Source of the DNA: Gymnothorax reevesii
Lineage: Eukaryota; Chordata; Actinopteri; Anguilliformes; Muraenidae
Assembly (NCBI GenBank): GCA_029721435.1
Contig: CM056574.1
Span: forward strand, 71,343,501-71,407,500
Direction: 5' to 3'
DNA length: 64,000 bases
Shown here: positions 46,920 to 58,433 of the stretch, in pieces
Layout of the letters: each line of letters starts with the position of its first letter
Numbering within the stretch: position 1 is the first letter of the stretch
The notes under the pieces: generated by a model
The model's input: only the letters and a program-made list of their open reading frames with translations
Databases searched by the model: none
Told to the model about the DNA's origin: nothing
Position numbers and translations under genes: made by a program

Positions 46920-47637
46920 TGTTACGGACAGTTTCGCATTCCAAATATTCTGGAACGATTCCAATTTAGAAGAAGGATTGGATTTAAATGATTTATTAAA
47001 TAACTGAGTAAATGAACGTAGCAATTACAATTGTACAGAAGTGGGTAATGAAGTTACTACATTCAAGATAGAAATACTGTCCTCTAACTGTCCGTCCTTG
47101 CGATGTTCTCACGACGATGGTGAAAATCCACTGGTATCTGACGTCTCTGGTGTGGTGATCCTAACCACCACAAAGTCCGTATCCAAAAGGTCTGTAATCC
47201 AAAGTCCAATTGCACTCAGCCGGTCTAGCTTTCAGGTGTAGCAGACTGGAGATAGTTATCTTCTCTTTCTCTCTTCCTGAGTGTGTCCCAAAAAGGGGTC
47301 TGAGTGTCTTGAATGTGTGGGTGGGTCAGGGTCTCTCTGTTCCATTGGCTGCCAGTTCCCTTTATGTAGGCCTTGTACTCCTGTATAATGTCATAATGTA
47401 AAATCCTGACTGACATCACAGAGAAGAATCTTGAAGGTTATAGAACTCTCCAGATGACTCCTGAAGAATCTTGCGGTCAGTAGAACCCTCTCGATGGAAG
47501 AATCTATGGTCTTCTCAGTCTCTCGTCATCATGTTTACAAGCACTCATGAATATTCATTACCCTTACATAAGTAAACAGAAACTACTGGCTGAGCAAAAT
47601 AATACAATCAGGTGTTATAAACCCTCGTTACGTAACA
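46920..47637 (-). repeat. 5' LTR, complete
   Basis: The LTR is 718 bp, from tgttacg at 46920 to cgtaaca at 47637. The outer 87 bp (47551-47637) have no counterpart in the 3' LTR. TATA-like and AATAAA signals sit at about 47358-47370 and 46992-46997 on the minus strand. Confidence 0.85.
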
Positions 47638-47641
47638 GCAG

Positions 47642-48299
47642 ACTTGCTGCCTTAAACCGAACTGGTCTACTCACAACTGTGTTCAACAATGAGAAGTCAG
47701 CATGCAGTGAAAGGAGCTATAGTATAGAGATTATTTTCATTTATTCTATTTGCAAGTAAAAACGGACGAGATCAGTCTTTAAAGACAACTACAAACCATA
47801 TCAAGCAGTCATGTTGCGAACGGTCATGGTTCAGCATGTCTTACCTCACGGTACATCACTGCTTCTAGACTTGACTTTGCACTGCAAGACAAATTAGGAA
47901 ATGCAGTGTTTTATCAAAGAAAATGAGGACATTTCAAATATAGCACTTTTGGATATTATACAAAGTAAGAATGTAGGCCACTTAAAACAAAAACAAAAGA
48001 AAATTCAGAAAAGTAATCATTTCAATATTGGCCAAAAATAAATTAGCAGTCAGTCACTGCAGGTAGAAATACCACACAGAGCAACTGAATGGCCACTTCA
48101 TTAATTACACAAATAGGGGCATTTATTTATTCTTTATTTGGAGGGCACAACACTCAGTTCCCAAAACTGCACCAGAATTGGCAAAAAGCTAGCTTTCTTC
48201 TGCGGTCCCCATGGAAAAACATAAAAACAACCACTTACATGACAAGCATGACCCAATAAAACAAAAATAGAGAACAAAAAAATTTCAAAGGGTCCTGTA
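47642..48299. other. Unclassified A+T-rich DNA
   Basis: No coding frame or inverted repeat is visible. It includes low-complexity phrases such as atttatttattctttattt near 48122. Confidence 0.4.
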
Positions 48300-49070
48300 G
48301 CTTACCGGCAAGCAATCTTATTGTGATGATACAAGTTATGAAAACTCCATGTGAACTTTGACCTTCGGATAATTGAAGGTCAATGTCAAGGTCACTAAAT
48401 AGAAGTTCACATACATTTATACGACCCCCTTAAATACCCAATGCAAAGTTCTGAAGCAGTTTTGGTGATACAAGTCACTAAATTCCGTATGTCAATTGTG
48501 AACTTTAAAGGTCACAGAGTCAAGTTGACTTCAAATATGACTTTCTGAATGTCTCTATACAAACCTTGGCTCCATCTGTAACCATTTTGGTGATAAAAGT
48601 TAGGGTAATTTCACTGCCGAATTTGATCGTCAAAGGTCACTGACAGTCAAGTTGAATGCCACTAAATGAAAGTTCATATGGGACTTCCTGGATGTCTGTA
48701 ACACAAAACTAGGCCTCATCTGTGACCATTTTAGTGATACAATCATTGAATTTTCACGAGGTCAAATTTGACTTTCGAAGGTTAATTAGAAGGTCACCAA
48801 ATGAAAGTTCATACATGACTTTCCATCTGTGACCGTTGTGGCAATACAAGTCATTGTAACTGTATTATGTCAACTTTATCCTTCAAAGGTCATCAAAAGT
48901 CAAGTTTGAATGACATCAAATGAAAGTTAATGAGTGACTTCCTTAAAGTCAGTGATACAAACTTAGGCTCCATGTGTGACGTTTTTTGTGAAACAAGTTA
49001 CCGAATTTTCACTAGACACGTTTGACCCTCTAAGGTCAATATGAAGGTCTGTAACGCCGCATTATGTAAT
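48300..49070. repeat. Degenerate tandem repeat, period about 110-145 bp, rich in aggtca
   Basis: Copies of the pattern tgatacaagtcattgaatttt recur at about 48463, 48590, 48735, 48846 and 48988. Each is followed by a variant of tttgaccttcgaaggtca and then aaatgaaagttcatacatga. At least five diverged copies are visible. Half-sites aggtca or its complement tgacct occur repeatedly, including aaggtcaatgtcaaggtcac near 48384-48403. Confidence 0.7.
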
Positions 49071-49529
49071 AATGTAATACATTTTCAATTCATAATGTAA
49101 TAACACCGCATTTTGTAATAATCTGCCGTTTGTAAGAAACATTCTGAACACAATATGTAATAAACTTTGCCGCATTTTGTATTTAAATATTGCACTGGTT
49201 ACTACAAGATGTGGGTGTTGCACTTATGATGAAAATGTAACTAGACGCAAATCGATGGCGCACCATCGCAAATCTCCGCGCTCCACAACGAATGTTATGG
49301 GAGTAGTAGTAATGTGTCAGAGGGCAATTCACTGAACTAACATTCTGCTGTACAAATGATAATCTGCTTGTTGCAGTGACAAAGCACTGATACTGATCAG
49401 AGTTCTAGCAATGTGATGTAGTTGGTTAGGTGGATAGAGTACTTTTTGAGTGTCTGTTGAGGGTATACATTACTCTTCCATTTTGAAATGAGAGTATCAT
49501 CAAAGGAAAGGATGAAAGGTACAGCAATT
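49071..49529. repeat. Short-period repeat around ccgcattttgtaataa, then unclassified DNA
   Basis: Variants of gccgcattttgtaata occur at about 49080, 49128 and 49170 within 120 bp. The rest shows no element by eye. An 11-base pair aatctccgcgc (49271-49281) and gcgcggagatt (50083-50093) is inverted over 0.8 kb and may mark a diverged transposon spanning this interval. Confidence 0.45.
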
Positions 49530-50110
49530 GGCACACCTGACACCATTTGACCTAGAAAACAGTGAAAATTAGATCTAATCAAAAACCCATCAGATGTGTG
49601 ATGAAGGGTCATCCCATGCACCTTCCATAACAAATTTGAGCGTCCTAGCTCAATGCATATGGTAGATATCACCAGGATGCATATTCATACTAATTTCTAG
49701 CCTTCTACATTGAGAAAGAGCAAAACGTGTCATTCTTTCCAACGACTGGCACACCTGATGCCATTTGACCTACAAAATGGTCAAAATGAGGTCAAATCAA
49801 ACACCCGTCTGATATGTGATGAAGGGTCATCCCATGCACCTCCCATAAAATGAAATAATTTCAGCATCCTAGCTCAATGCATCAGGAACTTATGACCATT
49901 TTTAAATTTTCACAAAAAGGCCCCTGGTGGCCAGAAGAGGAAATGAATTGCGCACCCCTCTGGGTCACTGCCTTACACGCGCCAAAGTTTCAGGTTGACT
50001 GGTCAAACGGCCTAGGAGGAGTTACTGTTTCGGACAGTTGGACATACGGCAAACTGTATTACATCGCCTCGCTTTTTCGCAAGCGCGGAGATTATAATAA
50101 TTTGTAATAA
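49530..50110. repeat. Imperfect 217-bp tandem duplication and adjoining repeat DNA
   Basis: ggcacacctgacaccatttg (about 49531) and ggcacacctgatgccatttg (about 49748) start two diverged copies. Both include gtgatgaagggtcatcccat and ctagctcaatgcat. After the second copy comes ggcccctggtggccagaagag and ggcctaggaggagtta. The latter recalls the taggaggagttcg module of the array families, which may be distant kinship. Confidence 0.65.
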
Positions 50111-50697
50111 ACCACCAAAATGGATGTCTCAATTTGTCCTCATCATTATAATATCTGAAAAACATTGATTTTAAGCAATTAAGTAATTATTGAGTAAATT
50201 AGCAGAATTTTTCATTGGTCAAAACAAAATTAAATGTTAATGTATACATTATAGTAATAAAGAATGTGTTTGAAAGTTCATTAAGACAAAAACTGCACTA
50301 AATGATTGTTCCTGACACGAACTATAATGGTGCACTGAAATGTCAGGAGACATACACGCTTGTAATCTGGATTATGTTATGCAAATATTGTACATAATAC
50401 AAAGAAGTCAAAAGACCGAAACATAAAAGGAACACAAAAAACATTATTCCGTCTATAACCAGTTTTGTGTTTATGCAAAGTACAACACTGTAGATGTTCT
50501 ATCCAGTAGTGGTGAACAGTACTAAGGATGAACATTTAAACTAAACAGACTTAAAATGGTCAAAATAATCTTTCAAATCAAAATAAGGCTTTATCTCCAA
50601 TTATGTTTATGTACTTTAAGTAATTGAATAAATAAAACCAGAAGCCAATAGGCTGTTGCCTATAAGCAAAATGATTTGCATTATATTTCCACAATTT
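50111..50697. other. Unclassified A+T-rich DNA
   Basis: No frames above chance length, no inverted repeats and no matches elsewhere in the window were noticed. Confidence 0.4.
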
Positions 50698-50832
50698 ACA
50701 ACCCCAATTCCGAAATAGTTGGGACGAAGTGTAAATTGTGAATCAAATCAAAATGCAATGACTTTCAGATATGTTATTTACAATAGAAGAGAATCAGCTG
50801 AAAGAACATTTAGCAAGTAATTAAGTTAACTG
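50698..50832 (+). mobile_element. Single end of a common teleost DNA transposon
   Basis: tacaaccccaattccgaaat followed by agttgggacgaagtgtaaat is the opening of an inverted-repeat element I know as very common in fish. Only one end is present, and the match fades by about 50790. The partner end (complementary, reading ggaattggggttgta) is absent; the Gypsy LTR begins soon after. Confidence 0.5.
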
Positions 50833-50966
50833 GGTCATGGTTATAGTTTTTTGTCATGTTTATGTTCATGTTTATGTTCAGGATCAGTGTTCATAATTTT
50901 GTCTTTTGTTTATTCTTTTTGGTTATTGTAATTCTCAGGTTTTACTTCATTCCATTTACTTTCATT

Positions 50967-52729
50967 CCTTTGTGCAGAAGCCAAATTTGGCTATTTATGG
51001 GTTACCCACTTTAATGCTGTATAATTCAAGATTTAAGCTTCATATAGAGAAAAAATGTGGCTCAATTCAGAAAAGACATTTACAGCATTTAGAATTACAT
51101 TGTATTTCAGTTTATTTTCATGATTTTGGTAGAGAAAATGAGCAGCAAACATAAAAAATCTTCATGAGAATTCACCATTGAAATTGCTAAAAAAAATTAT
51201 TCTGAGGATTGAAAAACTGCTGGGGCTTAAAACTTTACATTTCTGGTATCATAAACTCCTTTAGCACAAGTAGAATTCATCTTCAACATTACATTCTCGA
51301 TTACCTACTTGCTATTAGCCAAATTATACAGTTACCCAAGTGTCTCCCCAAAGTCTCAAAATGATGTATAGTCAAATCATTAAAAAATAATGTATTTAAC
51401 ACAAATAAAGTTTTAAGGAATGAAATTTAATATGAACAAAGTATTTTCTGGTTGAGTTTACTATGTATTTATCAATATCAGGGCAGTTGAATATCAGTGG
51501 TCACCAGTAACCTCTCCAAACACAAAACATGCCTTTTCTCCATAATAAAGTTTAGAGTTTTGGCCATTTTTCTTCAAAGCCAGCACAAACACGCATTAAA
51601 TAAACTGCTTATTAAACGGTCAGAACATTCACCCTGTAATGGAAGCTACCAGTCCCCTCTTCTAAGCTCACAAACCCATTTTCGCGTTTTAAACAGGAAA
51701 AAAACTCGACATTCGACTATGTTGAGTACGTATACATTCCAAAACAACAACAAAAATAAAAAACAAAAGTAGCAGTCTGACCTTTTTCATGAATCCCTCC
51801 TCCAGAGACAGATGTATCCAGTTGCAGGAACCCTCCGGTCCCGTTTCATTCGAAATAATTCCAATTGACCATATCCTTATCTCATTTAAATCCTGTAAAT
51901 GTAACTGAACACTTCAAGGCCAGTTTTGCGAACCGATTTTCTATAAATCGCGTCTATTTCAGCCGCGTAACGTGCATAACGTAGACAGGATACAACCGAG
52001 CCTGCTGATACGCATAGGTTTGTATGCTCTGTGTTTGTCCAATCAATGTGTTTTTTTATCTCTAAAATGTTTAAACACTCGGGAATTGGATAAGAAACGA
52101 GCCAATCAATACATTGTTACCAGGGAAACTTCACGAGGGCATGAAGTGTAACTCTACAATTACGCAGAAGAGCTTGAATGTATGATTGAGTGATTGGCTA
52201 TCAACGCCAGTACTCGGGTGGATATAAGGAAGCGCTGGATTTGTCAATGAAGGAATCTACGCGTAAATCCACGGTAGGGAACTACAAATTTTTTTGTATG
52301 AGACAAATGTAATTGACAGTACAATGTGAGAGAATCAATACCACGTCGATTTTTTTGCCTCAGAAAACTGATTTTTCTGAACCACTAATTGAAATGCTGT
52401 TGGGTCACTGTGGCTTAACTGGTTGCAACAGAGGATAACGATTTTTTCTGTGTCAAGATCGTTTTTTTAAACTGCTGGATCGATACTATGGGCAAGGATA
52501 CTGACCAGTTTGCACATCAGGCTTAGCTGAGGAGTTTAATTCATGCAGCTCTTGAAAAACAGGGCGTGGAGTGAACTTCTCCATATTCAGAACCGCGTTC
52601 GAGGTCTGCTTGCTTGTGAACATTCAATAACTGATCCGGGGGTGCCATCTAGTGATCGAGTACAGAAACAGCGTGCTTAAATTTGCAGGTCTATAGCTGC
52701 AAGCGTCTACATCTGCAGAAAGGGGTTAA
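50967..52729 (+). mobile_element. TTAA-target non-autonomous DNA transposon, copy 1
   Basis: The left end is cctttgtgcagaagcc (50967) and the right end is tctgcagaaagggg (to 52725), inverted and matching at about 11 of 12 core bases. TTAA follows at 52726-52729. The uninterrupted 3' LTR also has ttaa at this site (ggtgacttaaatgaattctg), identifying the target. A perfect 14-base palindrome agccaaatttggct sits just inside the left end (50979-50992). No transposase is encoded. TTAA targeting and CCC-type ends suit piggyBac; Kolobok also uses TTAA, so superfamily is open. The left TTAA is lost with adjoining LTR sequence. Confidence 0.65.
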
Positions 52730-53158
52730 ATGAATTCTGGTCTTTAATATATTCCTTCGATTCTCGTTCACTTCCTTCGTCTTACTGTTCTGATTACCAA
52801 CAAAACTAACATTTGTATTTTGTATCATAATCTACTAACACAACTAATCCATGTACATAGATTACTAACTTACTAACGAGCACTCAAGTTTAACTTGTAA
52901 AGTTGCACCGCTACAAATTAATACAAATTCCCTCTCAGCAATTGCCCTGTTCTAGTCTCCGCCTCTTGCTCAGCTTTACCCGTCTCCCCCTGCATTTCTG
53001 CACGTGCTTAATTACTTTCCTGCACTCGCTATCTGTGCACTTAGAACTCCCTGACAGGAGCTGTTTAAATATCATTGGCTGTCAGCGTGATTCCCGTCCG
53101 TGTCGTAGCTTTCGCCAGTTTTCGTGGTTAGGGTTTCCCTCATGTGATTCTCCCGCTG

Positions 53159-54497
53159 TCGATAGCCAGTCACTCAATTATATACTCAGATGCATCTGCG
53201 TAACTGTATAGTTATAGTTCACGCCCTCGTGAAGCTTCCCCGGTAACGATGTATTGATAGACTCGTTTCTTATCCAATTCCCGAGTGTTTAAACTTTCCT
53301 CAAGAATTGAAATACATTAATCGGACAATAAGAATAGGATACAAAGCTAAGCGTAAAAGTAAGGTCGGTTGTGTTCTTCGAATGTTGGCCACGGTTGCGC
53401 AGCGGAAAATGATGCGATTTCAAAGAAACAAAGACACTCGAAACTGGCCTGAAGCGTTGAGTTTCATTTACGAGATAAATGTTGTATGGACGCGGTCAAT
53501 GGGAACTATTCCGAATGAAACAGTACTGGATGGTTCCTTCTACCTGATACATCTGTCTCTGGAGGAGGGCATCAATGAAGAAAACAGGTTATACTTCTAC
53601 TCTGTTTGCATTTTGCTCATTATAGCTTCTTGCTGTGGAATTTATACCGTATTTAAAGACATCGAATGCCTAGGTTTTCGTTTCTCCAAATGTGTGCAGC
53701 CCACGCACGTCGGTAGATCCCTCGGTACGTTCATTACACCATTCTGTTGAATATGGAGGTATATGTCGTTTGATTTTTTCTGAAAGTGAAATTTCTGCTC
53801 TGTTTAAATAAGGTGTATTTCAGAATTCAGATATTACTGAGTTAGTGAGTTTTTACCCTTATAAGGTGTAAGGTTATGAGCTCGGATGTGCGAGCGGTTA
53901 GCTTTTCATTGCAGCGTGAATGTCATAGCTGTTTAATCAGCACTGTGTTTGAGGAGGTTACTGGTGACCAATGATGTTCAACTGCACTGATATTGATAAA
54001 TTCATGCTAAACCCAACCACAAAATCATTAGTTCATGCTGAATTTCATGACCCAAAAGTTAATTTGTGTCAAATATATGATTAATGTATGATTTGACAGT
54101 GAACCATTTTGATGGATCTCAGACTTTGGATAGACACCTGGGTAGCTGTCTAATTTGGCTCATAGCAAGCGGGTAATGTAGAATGTAATGTTCAAGATTA
54201 ATTGTACTTGTGGTCAAGAAGTTTATGATCACAGAAATGTATAGATTAAAGCCCCAGCAGTTTTTCATTTGTCAGTATGATTTTTTTTGCTCTTTCAATG
54301 GTGAATTCTCATGAAGATTTGTTATGTTTGCAGCCCCTTTTCTCCACCAAAATACGATGAGAGTCTAAATGCTTCAAGTGTCTAGACTCAATTGAGCCAA
54401 AGTTTTTCTGTTTGTGAAGCTGCAATCTTGAATTATAAAACCTTAAATCAGGTTAACACCTAAAAAGCCAGATTTGGCTTCTGCGCAAAGGGGTTAA
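53159..54497 (-). mobile_element. TTAA-target transposon, copy 2, inverted and truncated
   Basis: In reverse complement it follows copy 1 from the terminal cccctttgcgcagaagcc (complement at 54476-54493) to about the equivalent of 52200. About 0.5 kb of the other end is missing. TTAA is present at 54494-54497. A 147-codon plus-strand frame (53307-53750) lies inside; the homologous part of copy 1 (about 51780-52070) is not open in the same way, so I do not call it a gene. Confidence 0.7.
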
Positions 54498-54948
54498 GTG
54501 TCCTCACTGCAGTTCTGACTTTGTCAGAACGTTGATCAATATTTCTTTGTGCAGAGCACCGTGTATGCCATTGAGTATTGTTTTTCTTCTACTGGTTTGT
54601 CCAACTACGATTCTTGCCATTGCCTTTCTTGCATTGTTTTGTCTTTTTGGATTTTGACCCATTTTTGTATAGCTACGATTTCTGTGTTTGGATTCCCTGT
54701 GTATCACCCTTGGCTTTGTTCATCGACTACGACTTTTTGCCTACCCTCTATGTACCTTGCTCATCTGTCTTCCTGGTTCTGACCGCTGCCTGTCTGGTCA
54801 ACACTGTTTTTGGATTTTGCATTGTGACTTGGCATTTCTTGTGTTTTTTGGCTTTGACTCGGACTTCATTAAAGGCATACGTTTTTTACATTTCCATCTC
54901 TTGTGTGTGGTTCCTGAACGCACCGTCACAGTATGTTCTGACCACCAT

Positions 54949-55221
54949 GGAACCAGCAAGAGAACCAAAGTTACAAGATAAGGTGGCGAACCAGACCGTC
55001 ATGCTGGAGGTCCAACAGCAACAGATGTGAGCCGTCATGCAACATCTTCAGACCCTGGCTACCAACAGCGGTTGGCTGAAGAGGGCACTATATGACGCTT
55101 TTTAATTGGTTTGGCTGAGAGAATCAAAGATGAACTCCATACCTGCGAGCTGCCTGAAGAGCTGGAGGCTCTTATTGACCTGGCCATTCGTGTGGAGGCA
55201 TGTTCAGAGGAGCGATGATGG
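54949..55221 (+). pseudogene. gag remnant of the chromovirus
   Basis: An ATG at 54949 (MEPAREPK) lies 18 bp after the LTR end and is the likely gag start. The frame stops at 55030. Further on, LAERIKDELHTCELPEELEA, in frame with the zinc-knuckle segment, represents the end of the capsid domain. The central capsid, normally around 200 residues, is deleted. A stop at 55216-55218 precedes the next segment. Confidence 0.7.
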
Positions 55222-55834
55222 ATGAAGCAATCCAGCACTTCCCCTGACCTCCCCATCTTGACCCAGGTGAGATGGCAGCTCCCTCTCCAAACTTCTGCTG
55301 CTCCCAAGACTGCCCCTGAGGGGGAACCTATGCAGATGGACCAAGCCAGACTGACTGAGGAGGAGCAAGAACGCAGGTTCAGGGAGAGGGCCTGCTTCTA
55401 CTGCGGAAAGGCTGGGCATATCGTCTCCCAGTGTCCGGCGAAAGGCCAACGCCCACCCATGAAGGGGCCACTAGTGGGCGTAACTCCCATTGAAACCTCG
55501 TCAATTAATCAATTCTGTCTGCCTATCAGTTTGGAGTGGGAAGGGGGGTTCAAGCAGATCACTGCCCTGGTGGATTCTGGAGCTGAGGTCAGCTTCCTTG
55601 ATGCTGAAACGGCGCGCAAGTGGGGAATTCCTCTGGAAAAGGTTTTATGCTCACGTGTGGCTAACTCTGAACAGTCAGAGGATCAGCCGTATCACTCACT
55701 CCACTGCTCCCATCAAGCTGTGCGTTTCAGGCAACCACCAGGAGACCATCAGACTGAATCTCATTGACTCCCCTCATTCCCATGTTATCCTGGGCCATCC
55801 TTGGATGGCCAAACACAACCCCAAAATTGATTAG
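55222..55834 (+). pseudogene. Zinc knuckle and protease segment of the chromovirus
   Basis: CFYCGKAGHIVSQC (55393-55434) is a CX2CX4HX4C nucleocapsid knuckle. ALVDSGAEVSF (DSG at 55573-55581) is the retropepsin active site. A frameshift around 55690 moves the rest (VILGHPWM, the protease C-terminal ILG motif) into the frame ending at 55834. Both catalytic and structural motifs are present, but the frame is broken. Confidence 0.85.
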
Positions 55835-55915
55835 GCTACCCATGAGATTAAGGGCTGGAGCCCTAACTGTTCACAGTCATGCCTTGCCAATGCTCATGTT
55901 CCCTCCCCTGCAGAG

Positions 55916-57091
55916 ATGCCCAACCTGGAGAAAGTTTCTCAAGTTTACCATGACCTCAGGGAGGTGTTTTCCAATTCTCGAGCCACGTGTTTTCCCCCTC
56001 ATCACCCTTTTGATTGCGCCATTGACCTCAAGCCAGGTACCATGCCCCCTAGAGGCCGTCTGTTTACCCTGTCCCGTCTCGAGACCCAAGCCATGGAGAG
56101 GTATCTGAGCGAGTCCCTCGCTGCCGGAATCATCTGCTCATCTTCCTCTCCTGCTGGGGCGGGGTTCTTTGTGGATAAGAAGGACGGGTCCCTACGTCTA
56201 TATATTGACTATAGAGACCTCAATGAGATTACTGTGAAGAACCGTTTCACTTTGCCACTCATGACCACTGCGCCTTTGAGCTTCTCCGGGGGGCTACCGT
56301 GCTTACCAAGCTGGACCTACGCAACGTCTACCACCTGGTCCGTATCCGTGAGGGGGATGAGTGGAAAACGGCGTGTAACACCCACACGGGCCACTGGGAA
56401 TATCTAGTTCTTCCCTTCGGGCTTAGTAACACTCCAGCAGTATTCCAGGGTCTAGTCAATGACGTTTTAAGAGACATGAGAAATAAATTTGTCTTTGTGT
56501 ACCTCGATGATACTCTAATTTTTTTCAAAACCCTGGAAAACCATGTCAAGCAGGTGTGACAGTGCTGCAGAGCCACCTGGAAAACCGCCTTTTTGCGAAA
56601 GCAGAGATGTGCGAGTTCTCCGTTCCCAACACGACTTTCCTGGGGTTTGTCATCTCTGCTGGTGCTGTTAGCATGGACCCCTTCAAGGTGATGCCATCAC
56701 TGATTGGCCTAGACCCACAGATTGTCAGTCATTGCAACGCTTTTTGGGATTTGCTAATTTTTACCAGAGATTCATTTGCAATTATAGTTCTGTTACTGCC
56801 CACCTCACGTCAATAACATCGAGTAAACTCGAGTTCCAAAGGAATGATGAAGCGGAGAATGCTTTTACCAGCCTCAAGACCCATTTTACCAAAGCCCCTA
56901 TTCGGTCTATTCCTAACCCCGAAGCTCAGTTCATTGTGGAAGTTGATGCATCTAACATCGGCACTGGAGCCACTTTGTCTCAAAGAACTGAAAAAGATAA
57001 TAAGATTCATCCATGTGCTTTCGACTCTCACCGCTCAAGTCCCACAGTGCAGAACTATGATGTTGGCAACCGGGAGCTGTCGGCTGTCTAG
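55916..57091 (+). pseudogene. Reverse transcriptase and start of RNase H, frameshifted
   Basis: Motifs appear in order across frames. [19 protein letters not shown] lies in 55916-56280. TKLDLRN (motif A aspartate at 56314-56316) and FVYLDD (56494-56511) lie in 56299-56559. LGFVIS lies in 56556-56690, then [13 protein letters not shown] and the RNase H aspartate in VEVDASN lie in 56732-57091. Frameshifts fall near 56280, 56700 and 56740, with a stop at about 56539-56559 and another (tag) at 57089-57091. The protein would copy the element's RNA into DNA; this copy cannot. Confidence 0.85.
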
Positions 57092-57097
57092 CTGGCG

Positions 57098-57352
57098 TTG
57101 GAGGAGTGGAGACAGTGGTTAGAGGGCGCCAAAATTCCGTTCCTCGTTTGGACTGATCATAAAAACCTAGAGTACCTGCAAACAGCTAAGAGACTTAATC
57201 CTCGTCAGGCCAGGTGGGCATTGTTCTTCTCTCGCTTTAATTTCCATCTTGCTTATCGCCCAGGCAACAAGAATATCAAACTGGAGGCACTTTCTCGCAT
57301 GTTCGAGCCTGCTGACAAGGAACCATGTACAGACACCATCCTGCCACAATAA
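57098..57352 (+). pseudogene. RNase H C-terminal part and connection to integrase
   Basis: The frame continues after the tag stop with [21 protein letters not shown] (the late RNase H aspartate) and KLEALSR, the usual tether end of this family. A stop follows at 57350-57352. Confidence 0.8.
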
Positions 57353-57474
57353 GTTTTTGCCAACGCCATAGCCATGGACATTGAGAAAGTGAGAGATGCC
57401 TTAATGACTCTGCCGCTCCCAATACTTGCCCCACCAACCGCTTGTTCGTCCCAGTAACCAAACGTCTTTAAGTT

Positions 57475-58428
57475 TTGGAATGGGGACATTCTTCTAATTT
57501 AGCATGTCACCCAGGAGTCAACCGCACGCTAGATTTCGTCGCAAGTCGCTTCTGGTGGCCTGAGATGCGTAAAGCTATCCGGGACGACATCAATCTAATG
57601 CATCTCACCAGCCCCCCCAAAGGCCTACTCCAACCACTACCCACACCCCATCATCCCTGGTCTCACATTTCACTAGATTTCATCACCAGATTACCCCCTT
57701 CCAACCACCATAACACTATCCTCACTACTGTAAACCGTTTCTCCAAAACTGTTCATTTAATTCCCCTCACCAATATCCCCACTGCACAAGAAACCGCATC
57801 CCTACTTATCCAACACATTGTCCATCTCCATGGCATCCCCACTGATATTGTTTCTGATCAAGGTCCCTAGTTCACAGCTAACTTTTGGAAAGCCTTCTGC
57901 ACCTCCCTTGGCACTTCAGTCAGTCTCACGTCAGGTTTTCATTCCCAGTCTAATGGCCAGACCGAGCAGGCAAATCAATGTGTAGAAACTGTTCTCAGAT
58001 GTTTTTGCTCTTAGAACCCAGCCTCCTGGAGTCATCAGTTGCCATGGGCTGAGTACGCCATCAGCAGCCACACCTCCTCCTCCTCTAAGCGGTCCCCTTT
58101 TGAGAGCTGCATGAGATACCAACCGCTACTGTTCCCCAGTCAGGAGGAGGAGGTAGCCGTCCCGTCCACCCAGGCCTTCATCCGCCGATGCAAACGCACC
58201 TGGAAGACCATACGCATCGCCCTGCTGAAGTCGGCGGCCAGAATGAAGCGCCTGGCAGACAGAAGACGTACTCCGGCTCCTATCTACCGGACAGGACAAA
58301 GGGTATGGCTGTCCTCTAAAGACATTCCAGTAAGGGGTGGTACCCACAAACTATTCCCCAGATTCATTGGCTCCTTCACGATTGATTGTATTATTAGCCC
58401 CACTGCTGTTCACCTTAGGTTGCCTTAA
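57475..58428 (+). pseudogene. Integrase core and C-terminal domain of the chromovirus
   Basis: The zinc-binding module is incomplete: HPGVNRTLDFV and FWWPEM are present, but the CxxC pair expected after them is deleted (DDINLMHLTSPP). The catalytic triad is visible: aspartate in SLDFITRLP (57676-57678), aspartate in VSDQGP, glutamate in NGQTEQANQ (57964-57966). Stops at 57868-57870 and about 58012-58014 interrupt the frame. The C-terminal GQRVWLSSKDI is the GPY/F-type region. It would insert cDNA into the genome. Confidence 0.85.
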
Positions 58429-58433
58429 TCCAT

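Larger units (their letters stand above)
44199..47641 (-). mobile_element. Internally deleted LTR retrotransposon (Gypsy-like), minus strand
   Basis: The element lies between direct repeats gcag (44199-44202 and 47638-47641), a 4-bp target duplication. LTR ends are inverted: tgttacg at 44203 and cgtaaca at 47631-47637. Order on the minus strand is 5' LTR, tRNA primer site, gag with zinc knuckle, protease-like segment, remnant of integrase, truncated 3' LTR. Reverse transcriptase, RNase H, most of integrase, the polypurine tract and the first 87 bp of the 3' LTR are missing. The element is about 3.4 kb, short for this group. About 14 differences in 631 aligned LTR positions suggest a fairly recent insertion. 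Confidence 0.85.
50833..54930 (+). repeat. 5' LTR split by two TTAA-element insertions
   Basis: LTR pieces are 50833-50966, 52730-53158 and 54498-54930, matching in order the 3' LTR at 58749-59712 (for example tgtatcataatctactaaca, then gagcaccgtgtatgccattg). The end caccgtcaca at 54921-54930 is followed by the gag start region. About 95 bp of LTR present downstream (58870-58955) is missing at the first insertion, and about 60 bp at the second. Confidence 0.85.

Noticed and set aside
49271..50093. DNA transposon bounded by aatctccgcgc and gcgcggagatt
   Set aside because: Only 11 bases pair over 0.8 kb, flanks show no target duplication and the interior includes an unrelated tandem duplication. 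Mentioned in the feature text but not called.
53307..53750. 147-codon gene with a hydrophobic segment
   Set aside because: It lies inside the inverted TTAA transposon copy. The homologous stretch in the other copy is not open and no domain is recognisable.
54549..55030. Membrane-protein-like frames rich in F, L and C
   Set aside because: They fall in the LTR of the chromovirus and have counterparts at 59391-59714 in the other LTR; composition reflects a T-rich LTR.
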